Shown here piece after piece: positions 1 to 4,701 of a DNA stretch of 6,518 nucleotides (the first letter of the stretch is position 1; each line of letters opens with the position of its first letter). Below the pieces are notes generated by a model. The model made no database searches and was not told the DNA's origin. It saw only the letters and a program-made list of their open reading frames with translations. The stretch comes from Acidobacteriaceae bacterium. GTDB lineage: Bacteria; Acidobacteriota; Terriglobia; Terriglobales; Acidobacteriaceae. The translations under genes were made by a program, and so were the position numbers. The stretch is taken from positions 3,901 to 10,418 of the forward strand of contig PMGP01000400.1 of the NCBI GenBank assembly GCA_003156235.1, in the 5' to 3' direction.

Positions 1-1
1 G

Positions 2-193
2 GGCGCTGTTACAGCAAAGCGCGGCGATGTTTTTGTTGTCAAGGATCGAAGAGATTTGAATTTTCTGCGCATTGCTGAAGGCGCCAAGATGAGCAATGCG
101 ACGCTTCCATCGGGCAAAGTTGTCCCAGCTCCCCCTGCAGGCATGGTTTGGCGAGTTCGCAAGGGGACTATCGTTCTTGAACAAGACAAATAG
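2..193 (+). CDS. 3' end of an unrecognised protein gene (partial)
   Basis: The frame beginning at base 2 is open for 63 codons and ends at TAG 191-193; its start lies outside the window. The peptide has a balanced composition with alternating hydrophobic strands (GDVFVVKD, FLRIAEG, GKVVPAPPAG, WRVRKGTIVLEQDK), as in the C-terminus of a beta-rich domain. I recognise no family and assign no function. Its last 26 bases overlap the end of the oppositely oriented TPR gene, so the two genes converge tail to tail. By hand count fewer than half of its codons end in G or C, which seems lower than in glpD and weakens the case slightly. It could instead be a chance open frame in an intergenic region. 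Reading upstream sequence would settle this. Confidence 0.5.
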   Translation, partial: GAVTAKRGDVFVVKDRRDLNFLRIAEGAKMSNATLPSGKVVPAPPAGMVWRVRKGTIVLEQDK

Positions 194-1160
194 CGGTGTT
201 GTCGGCTTCGGCGTTCACAAGCTCCAGAGCCGCTGTCCCTTTGCGCGGCGCAATAAAGCCCTCCGCGCGCCAGGCGATGGACAGCTTTTCGCGGTCCAGC
301 AGTTTGCGAATCTGCCCGCGCGCATGGTCGGCCCAGGGGCCGCTTTTGTCCAGCCGCGCGTAAGACTGCCAGTGGCGCAGCGCCGCCCGCGCCTCGCCCT
401 TGCGCTCATGGGCCAGCGCCAGGTTGTAGTGAGCGTCGGCGTAGCCGGGAGCCAGAGTAACCGCCTTGCGGTAGGCGGTAATCGATTCATCCGGCCGCTG
501 CAGCTCGTCCAGCACGTTGCCCAGATCAAAAAACGCCAGCACATAAGACGGGTCGATCTCCGTTGCGCGGCGGTAAAGCTGCTCGGCCCACCCAAACTCG
601 CGCAAATGAAAATGAATTGTTCCCAGGTTGATCCATGCCGGCGCAAAGCTGGGGTCGCGCTCCATGATCTCCTGGTAAACCTTGATGGCGCGGATCTTCT
701 CGCCCGCCTCTTCGGCCTGCACCGCCTCCAGAAACATCTCCTGCACACCCCGCGGAGTGTTCGCCGCCGGCCTACGCAGAGGCGCCGGCTCGGAACTGGC
801 CGACGGCCGGCCCATTTGCTGTTCCGCGCGCTCGAAGTCGAAGAGCAATTGCCGTCGGATGGGGTCCACCATCGCCCCATCGTGCCGGAAAGCCAGCCGC
901 CGCGTCCCGGTCCTCACCAGGCTCGCCTCTTGCAGCGGATTTGCCATGCCCGCCACCGCCTTCATGGCCACAATCGAGTGCCGGATAGACGCCACCGACA
1001 CGTCTTCCTCGCGCAAGGCGCGCAGGATGCGCAACTGGCCCAGGTCCTGGAAGCTGTAGCTCTGTTGTTGGGAAACAATTCCCGCCCGCTCCCACCCCTG
1101 CAACTGGCGGGAGCCGATCTGCAGGATGCGCAACACGTCCTGGCGGCTATAGCTGGTCAC
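168..1160 (-). CDS. MerR-like HTH domain fused to four TPR repeats, putative regulator
   Basis: This 330-residue protein joins a DNA-binding head to a protein-protein interaction tail. Residues 5-68 look like a MerR-type winged helix: SRQDVLRIL, then LQGWERAGIV with the family's conserved Trp-Glu (W23, E24), then YSFQDLGQLRILRALREEDVSVASIR. Residues about 80-137 are a linker with the segment GAMVDPIRRQLLFDFE. Four consecutive 34-residue TPR units fit 138-171, 172-205, 206-239 and 240-273, each with the expected small and aromatic positions and closing near a DP, AP or DK turn. There is no signal peptide or membrane segment, so it is probably cytoplasmic. The start is GTG 1160, supported by GGGAG nine bases upstream; the next in-frame ATG (residue 66) would delete most of the HTH. 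MerR proteins usually end in an effector-binding or dimerising coil, so a TPR tail is unusual. Target and partner are unknown. Confidence 0.88.
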   Translation of the reverse strand: MTSYSRQDVLRILQIGSRQLQGWERAGIVSQQQSYSFQDLGQLRILRALREEDVSVASIRHSIVAMKAVAGMANPLQEASLVRTGTRRLAFRHDGAMVDPIRRQLLFDFERAEQQMGRPSASSEPAPLRRPAANTPRGVQEMFLEAVQAEEAGEKIRAIKVYQEIMERDPSFAPAWINLGTIHFHLREFGWAEQLYRRATEIDPSYVLAFFDLGNVLDELQRPDESITAYRKAVTLAPGYADAHYNLALAHERKGEARAALRHWQSYARLDKSGPWADHARGQIRKLLDREKLSIAWRAEGFIAPRKGTAALELVNAEADNTAICLVQER

Positions 1161-1169
1161 TCTTCAGTG

Positions 1170-1174
1170 CTCCC
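1170..1174 (-). promoter_or_regulatory. Ribosome binding site fixing the GTG start of the HTH-TPR gene
   Basis: On the - strand this reads GGGAG, followed by nine bases and then GTG. It supports GTG 1160 as the start in the absence of any in-frame ATG near the 5' end. Confidence 0.6.
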
Positions 1175-1373
1175 GTGGTTGGTTCGGCATAGCATCGGGT
1201 TTGGAACCAGGCTCTGAACTTGGATTCTCAACCCCACCCTCCCCGGACCCGGCGCTTGGAACAGTTACTGAGAAACCGCTCTTGGATGAATTATGTCAAG
1301 ACTTTGCGTGGATAAGTATGCGTGAATCAATGCAATTACAAAAATATGCGTGGAAAAGGTTGCCTGATTAGGT

Positions 1374-1433
1374 TCATTCAGGCCTGCAAGCAAACTGTCT
1401 GTGGAAAACTGAAGGGAAATGCATCCATTCAGG
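1374..1433 (+). repeat. Two CATTCAGG repeats upstream of glpD
   Basis: CATTCAGG is at 1375-1382 and 1426-1433, 51 bp apart in the same orientation. The first copy extends to TCATTCAGGC (1374-1383), which recurs upstream of the sugar transporter. They may be binding sites of a shared regulator or chance matches. Confidence 0.3.
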
Positions 1434-1499
1434 TGAAACCCCCACCAAACCCGCAAATTGGGGAGTCGGAGCCGCATAGCTTTTGGGCAATAATATTCC

Positions 1500-1509
1500 C
1501 GGTTAACCG
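1500..1509. promoter_or_regulatory. CGGTTAACCG palindrome, possible operator
   Basis: A perfect 10-bp palindrome directly downstream of the TAATAT stretch. It shares the GTTAAC core with the two boxes 80-90 bp further on, so the same protein could bind all three. This is inference from sequence only. Confidence 0.3.
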
Positions 1510-1577
1510 CGTGAGAAAGAGGGCTTGGCCTGCACTATCAGGCATTCCGGGCAGCTTGGACTGCCAACGAAGTTGTG

Positions 1578-1595
1578 TGTTAACGTACTGTTAAC
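1578..1595 (+). promoter_or_regulatory. PHO-box-like tandem TGTTAAC sites before glpD
   Basis: TGTTAAC occurs at 1578-1584 and again at 1589-1595, a direct repeat with an 11-bp period (7-4-7). On the - strand it reads TTAACA-N5-TTAACA. Tandem sites spaced one helical turn apart are typical of OmpR/PhoB-family response regulators, and TTAACA is close to the Bacillus PhoP consensus. The box ends 20 bp before the glpD start, where a bound protein would affect transcription or start-site clearance. Because GTTAAC is self-complementary, the site can also be read as an inverted repeat bound by a dimer. Confidence 0.42.
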
Positions 1596-1615
1596 TTAAG
1601 GACTTAGGAGCTAGG

Positions 1616-3268
1616 ATGCGCCCAGAGTTTGTTGAGCTTCGAAATCATCCCGAAGTCACCGTGTTGATCATCGGCGGCGGCATCAACGGAATCGGCCTGT
1701 TCAACGAATTGGCACTACAGGGAATCGATGTGCTGCTGGCGGACAAATCTGATTTCTGCTCTGGGACCAGCGCTGCCATGACGCGCATCATTCACGGCGG
1801 CCTTCGCTATCTGGAAAATGCGGAGTTCCGCCTGGTGCGCGAGGCGCTCCAGGAGCGGAACCGGCTATTGAAAAATGCGCCCCACTACGTCAAGCCGATG
1901 CCCACGGTGATTCCGATCTTCAACTGGATGGCGGGGATTGTACCGGGAATTCGGAATCTGCTGAATTGGCCCACCAAGCCGGGCAATCGCGGAGCGCTGC
2001 TGATCAAAACTGGCCTCACTCTGTACGAGTTTCTCGCCGGTCGCAAATCCCCGCTGCCAAGACATCGCTTCAATTCCGGCCGAGCGGCCCGCGCGCTTCG
2101 GCCTGCGTTGAATCCCGGCGTGATCTGCACCGCTACTTACTACGACGCCAAGATCACCTATCCGGAACGGCTTTGCCTGGAACTAGTTCAGGACGCGGAA
2201 GCCGCGTGTCCCCAAGCGCATGCGATGAATTACGTCCGCATGATGAGCGCCAAGGGCGACACGGTTCTCCTGCGCGACGAAATCTCCGGCGAAACCTGCG
2301 AGGTGAAGCCGAAGATCGTGGTCAACGCCACGGGTCCGTGGATCGACGGCGCCAATCAAACTATCGGGTGCGCGAGCCAATTCATCGGCGGCACCAAGGG
2401 CTCGCACATCGTGCTGGACCACCCGGAGCTGGTGGCGGCAACCGGCGACGACATGATCTACTTCGTCAACCGGGACGGGCGCATCTGCCTCTTCTACGTG
2501 ATCGAGGGCAAGGTCTTTGCGGGGGCAACGGATATTCCCACCGGCGATCCCGATGCCGCCTGCGACGAAGGCGAAGTTGATTACCTGCTCGACTCCATGA
2601 GCCAGGCCTTTCCGTCCATCAAGGTGAACCGCGCGCATGTTGTCTTCCGCATCTGCGGCGTACGTCCTCTGCCGCGCAGCAATGCGTTGACGCCGGGCCA
2701 GATCAGCCGCGACCACAGCTTTCCGGTGCTGCCCGCGGGCAACGGAATCGATTTTCCCATCTACTCGCTGGTGAGCGGCAAGTGGACCACCTATCGCGCG
2801 CTCGCCGAGCAGGTTGCCGACGAGATTCTGCGGGTGTTGGGCCGCGCGCGCGTAAGGAGTTCGGCTGATCTTCCCATCGGCGGCGGCAAGGGCTATCCCC
2901 GGCTGCCGGAGGGAACCGGGCTGCCTCATGAGCGGCTGTTGACCTTGCAAAAGCGCTACGGCAACAGCGCGGATCGTGTCGCTGCGTATATGAAAGCGGG
3001 CCTTGATGAACCGCTTGCCAACCACGCCGGATACTCCCGCCGGGAGATTGAATTCATTGCACTCAACGAGCGAGTCGTCCATCTCGACGACCTGATCATG
3101 AGGCGCACGCTGATTGGCATCCTGGGAGAATTGACGCTGCCTTTGCTAAAAGAACTGGCAGCCGTCGTTGAGCAGGTACAGCAGTGGCCGAAAGAAAAGA
3201 CCGTGGCCGAAATCGAACGAACCATCCAGCTCTTCAAAAAGGTTCACGGGGTGAATTTGGCCGCCTGA
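1616..3268 (+). CDS. glpD: Aerobic-type glycerol-3-phosphate dehydrogenase (FAD, quinone-linked)
   Basis: The 550-residue product oxidises sn-glycerol-3-phosphate to dihydroxyacetone phosphate, with FAD passing electrons to membrane quinone. Residues 16-27 (VLIIGGGINGIG) are the Rossmann dinucleotide loop. Residues 58-67 (IIHGGLRYLE) are the GlpD/GlpA family signature. NATGPWID (237-244) is the second FAD contact, GVRPL (348-352) carries the conserved substrate-pocket Arg (R350), and GKWTTYR (388-394) matches the GKLTTYR motif of E. coli GlpD. The C-terminal DAO_C-type helical domain runs from about 421 to 550. Length is nearer the Bacillus-type enzyme than the 501-residue E. coli one. The start ATG has AGGAG five bases upstream (1606-1610). 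It appears to be a single-gene unit with no glpF or glpK in view, and it converges with the transporter. The tandem TGTTAAC box in its leader suggests control by a response regulator. A related FAD oxidoreductase of other specificity is possible but less likely. Confidence 0.92.
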   Translation: MRPEFVELRNHPEVTVLIIGGGINGIGLFNELALQGIDVLLADKSDFCSGTSAAMTRIIHGGLRYLENAEFRLVREALQERNRLLKNAPHYVKPMPTVIPIFNWMAGIVPGIRNLLNWPTKPGNRGALLIKTGLTLYEFLAGRKSPLPRHRFNSGRAARALRPALNPGVICTATYYDAKITYPERLCLELVQDAEAACPQAHAMNYVRMMSAKGDTVLLRDEISGETCEVKPKIVVNATGPWIDGANQTIGCASQFIGGTKGSHIVLDHPELVAATGDDMIYFVNRDGRICLFYVIEGKVFAGATDIPTGDPDAACDEGEVDYLLDSMSQAFPSIKVNRAHVVFRICGVRPLPRSNALTPGQISRDHSFPVLPAGNGIDFPIYSLVSGKWTTYRALAEQVADEILRVLGRARVRSSADLPIGGGKGYPRLPEGTGLPHERLLTLQKRYGNSADRVAAYMKAGLDEPLANHAGYSRREIEFIALNERVVHLDDLIMRRTLIGILGELTLPLLKELAAVVEQVQQWPKEKTVAEIERTIQLFKKVHGVNLAA

Positions 3269-3278
3269 ACTCTCAATC

Positions 3279-3296
3279 AAAAAAACATGCCTGTTC
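3279..3296 (-). terminator. Weak intrinsic terminator of the transporter gene
   Basis: On the - strand, just past the transporter stop, GAACA-GGCA-TGTTT can form a short 5-bp hairpin (one G-T pair) that runs into seven T residues. The T-run is good but the stem is weak. It fills most of the 30-bp gap shared with the convergent glpD end; no equivalent is visible for glpD on the + strand. Confidence 0.3.
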
Positions 3297-3298
3297 TC

Positions 3299-4312
3299 TT
3301 AGCTCTTTGCGATGGAGACCACCCCAAGGCCGGTGATAAAGAGCACGAACATCAAGGCCAGAAGCCAGTTCACCCGCTTGCCACCTCCCGCAAACTCTCT
3401 CCACACCAGAACGCCCCACAGCGCGCCTACCATGGTGGAGCCTTGCCCGAGGGCATAGCTGATTGCCGGTCCCACCACGCTGGCTGCCACAAAGTTCGAG
3501 AGCGAACCAATCATCCAGATCACGCCGCCCACGATGCCCAGAAAATGCACCCAGGAGTTGCCCTTCAAATAATCTGCAAACTTCAGCCGCGGACCCGCGA
3601 TAGGGAATTTCAAGAAGTAGAGATTGTAGACAAAAACCGAGGCCAGCACGCCCAGGCCAAAGACAAACGCGACCGCGTAGGGGCCAAGTCCTTTCTCGCC
3701 CGATTTGCCAATCTCAACCAGTGGGTAAAACGTACCCATTAAGATGCCGGCGACGATACTCAGCCAGATGCCTTTCCACGCGGCTTCCCGTTTGGCTGCG
3801 GCAACCGCATTGTCCACGCCGATGCTCCGGCTGACGGCATGGGTTCGGTAGGCGATGGCGTCCACCAGAATGGCTGCCACAATCAAGGCCACACCCAGGC
3901 ACAACAGCCATGGATTTCCTTGGGGGTTGACAGCGTAACTCCAGATCACTCCCACCACCAGAGCCAGCCCCACGCCGATGGGAAACGCTACTCCCATTCC
4001 AGCCACGGAGATGGCTCCCACCAACAGAATATTTGAGAGGTTAAAGATTACCCCGGCCGCGAAGCCGCTGAGAATATTTAGATTGCCTGCGTGCGCCAGA
4101 TCGGCCGCAAAGCGGGGGCCGTCCGATCCCCACGTGCCGAAGGTCAGCCCAGCCAGCAGGGCGCACAGCGCCACTCCGATGGAATAGTCATAGTAGAGAA
4201 GTTCAAAACGCCAGCCCTTGGCGATCTTGAGCACGTTGGCCCATGAGCCCCAGCAAAGCATGGTCAGAATCGTGAGCGCCAGTGCAGTTCCGTACAGGTG
4301 TGGCAGCGTCAT
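3299..4312 (-). CDS. GRP/ureide-permease-like sugar transporter, ten helices
   Basis: The 337-residue protein is an inner-membrane carrier of the drug/metabolite transporter superfamily. By eye it has ten hydrophobic segments at about 8-28, 40-61, 78-98, 100-127, 134-155, 180-200, 211-234, 254-276, 283-304 and 314-334. Recognisable family stretches are MLCWGSWAN (18-26), YYDYSIG (40-46), GMGVAFPIGVGLALV (105-119) and AISYALGQGSTMVGALWGV (283-301). These match bacterial proteins annotated as GRP-family sugar transporter or multidrug DMT permease, related to plant ureide permeases and to RhaT/RbsU-type carriers. No ATPase or binding protein is nearby, so proton- or sodium-coupled uptake is likely. 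The start ATG has AGGAG five bases upstream (4318-4322 on the complement). It is divergent from the FucI-like isomerase, which favours a monosaccharide substrate, but fucose, rhamnose, ribose and others cannot be told apart. Purine or ureide uptake remains an alternative. Confidence 0.85.
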   Translation of the reverse strand: MTLPHLYGTALALTILTMLCWGSWANVLKIAKGWRFELLYYDYSIGVALCALLAGLTFGTWGSDGPRFAADLAHAGNLNILSGFAAGVIFNLSNILLVGAISVAGMGVAFPIGVGLALVVGVIWSYAVNPQGNPWLLCLGVALIVAAILVDAIAYRTHAVSRSIGVDNAVAAAKREAAWKGIWLSIVAGILMGTFYPLVEIGKSGEKGLGPYAVAFVFGLGVLASVFVYNLYFLKFPIAGPRLKFADYLKGNSWVHFLGIVGGVIWMIGSLSNFVAASVVGPAISYALGQGSTMVGALWGVLVWREFAGGGKRVNWLLALMFVLFITGLGVVSIAKS

Positions 4313-4382
4313 GAACTCTCCTCTTGCTGTCTTCAGACTAAATTCCGCGGTTTGGGAGGGCCGTGAGAAAGAATATTATCAC

Positions 4383-4392
4383 TTTGCGCAAA
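4383..4392. promoter_or_regulatory. TTTGCGCAAA palindrome, possible operator
   Basis: A perfect 10-bp palindrome with a central CG step, 71-80 bp upstream of the transporter start. Operators of LacI/GalR-type sugar regulators are often palindromes centred on CG, so a sugar-responsive repressor is a reasonable guess. No regulator gene is in view. Confidence 0.3.
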
Positions 4393-4398
4393 CGATGC

Positions 4399-4408
4399 GC
4401 CTGAATGA
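4399..4408 (-). repeat. TCATTCAGGC motif in the transporter leader
   Basis: The same 10-mer occurs upstream of glpD at 1374-1383. In both places it points in the direction of the downstream gene, here about 87 bp before the start codon. Confidence 0.3.
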
Positions 4409-4434
4409 GTATATCTGTATGGAATTGAAAGGAA

Positions 4435-4463
4435 TGGAGGCGCGGGCCGTGATCGAATCGGCG
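4435..4463. repeat. Direct repeat of the tRNA-Cys 3' end
   Basis: These 29 bases match 6490-6518 at 25 positions in the same orientation, beginning with an identical 12-mer, TGGAGGCGCGGG. The four differences are at 4447, 4450, 4458 and 4461. This is the arrangement seen when DNA integrates at the 3' end of a tRNA gene, but no integrase is visible between the copies. Confidence 0.6.
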
Positions 4464-4507
4464 CCCTCCTCATGTGGAAGCCTCGACCGTATTGAACCTT
4501 ATCCGCC
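4435..4507 (-). pseudogene. Degenerate tRNA-Cys-like sequence
   Basis: Read on the - strand, this 73-nt stretch starts GGCGG and ends CCGCGCC-T-CCA, the acceptor 3' strand, U73 and CCA of a tRNA-Cys. A T-arm with the TTCGATC loop is present, and CGGTCGAGGC resembles a D-loop. It should not work as a standard tRNA. Only four acceptor pairs form (GGCG/CGCC), the universal G53-C61 pair is an A-A mismatch, the D-stem is not recognisable, and the anticodon arm CTTCC-ACATGA-GGAGG has a six-base loop without a GCA anticodon. One T-stem change relative to the real tRNA-Cys at the right edge is compensated (T-A to C-G), so some structure may have been kept. It lies in sense orientation upstream of the transporter. 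Only the last 29 nt are firmly tRNA-like; the 5' half could be chance. Confidence 0.45.
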
Positions 4508-4690
4508 AGTGTAATAATATCGTGTGCATCAAGGACAGCAATGGCTCACTCGATATTCTGCGCAGCCTGTCTCTAAAGGCCGCGCCGCGGATAGTGCGAA
4601 GATGGTGATGTGGTTTGAATTGTGGAATACATCGGTGATCGATAGCGTTAATGGTTGAGTGATGAACGAGCGGTAACTGGGAACAGTGAA

Positions 4691-4696
4691 AAGGAG
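4691..4696 (+). promoter_or_regulatory. Ribosome binding site choosing the first Met of the isomerase
   Basis: AAGGAG, five bases before ATG 4702. It favours this start over the second Met at codon 9 (4726), which has no comparable site. Confidence 0.7.
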
Positions 4697-4701
4697 AAGA
4701 G

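Larger units (their letters stand above)
1161..1615. other. Intergenic region and glpD leader
   Basis: This 455-bp stretch lies between the divergent HTH-TPR gene and glpD, so it must hold promoters for both. The two short open frames inside it (1265-1477 on - and 1322-1594 on +) have Cys-rich, low-complexity translations and no convincing ribosome sites, and I do not call them. Visible elements are three TGCGTG hexamers at 1305, 1319 and 1347, TCATTCAGGC at 1374 with a related copy at 1426, the palindrome CGGTTAACCG at 1500-1509, a small GGCAG/CTGCC hairpin at 1550-1565, and the TGTTAAC double box at 1578-1595. TAATAT at 1491-1496 resembles a -10 hexamer but has no matching -35, so no promoter is called. 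Confidence 0.6.
4313..4701. other. Divergent control region between transporter and isomerase
   Basis: This 389-bp stretch contains no convincing gene. On the transporter side it holds the palindrome TTTGCGCAAA (4383-4392), TCATTCAGGC on the - strand (4399-4408) and the tRNA-Cys-like relic (4435-4507). On the isomerase side (4508-4690) I see only an AT-rich TAATAATAT at 4512-4520 and a small CCGCG-C-CGCGG inverted repeat at 4580-4590. I found no clear -35/-10 pair and no riboswitch I recognise. Promoters for both flanking genes must lie here. Confidence 0.6.

Noticed and set aside
96..1217. Long + strand open frame of 373 codons
   Set aside because: It is the antisense of the HTH-TPR gene; the translation is rich in Arg, Leu and Gln with no recognisable domain, whereas the opposite strand has clear HTH and TPR motifs.
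1481..1496. TTTTGGGCAATAATAT as a glpD promoter
   Set aside because: The TAATAT is a fair -10, but no -35-like hexamer sits 16-18 bp upstream; too weak to call.
1322..1594. Possible small protein of 90 residues before glpD
   Set aside because: GTG start without a convincing ribosome site and an irregular Cys- and Pro-rich composition; it ends within the regulatory box region.
2183..3082. - strand open frame of 299 codons inside glpD
   Set aside because: It lies wholly antisense to well-conserved glpD motifs; this is a GC-rich shadow frame without family features.
4435..4507. A second functional tRNA-Cys
   Set aside because: The acceptor stem is only partly paired, G53-C61 is lost, and there is no GCA anticodon in a seven-base loop; kept only as a degenerate tRNA-like element.
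4534..4568. Bulged hairpin GACA/GGCT with AGCC/TGTC in the isomerase leader as a riboswitch
   Set aside because: Two 4-bp stems separated by a five-base bulge and a large loop are easily found by chance; it matches no riboswitch class I know.
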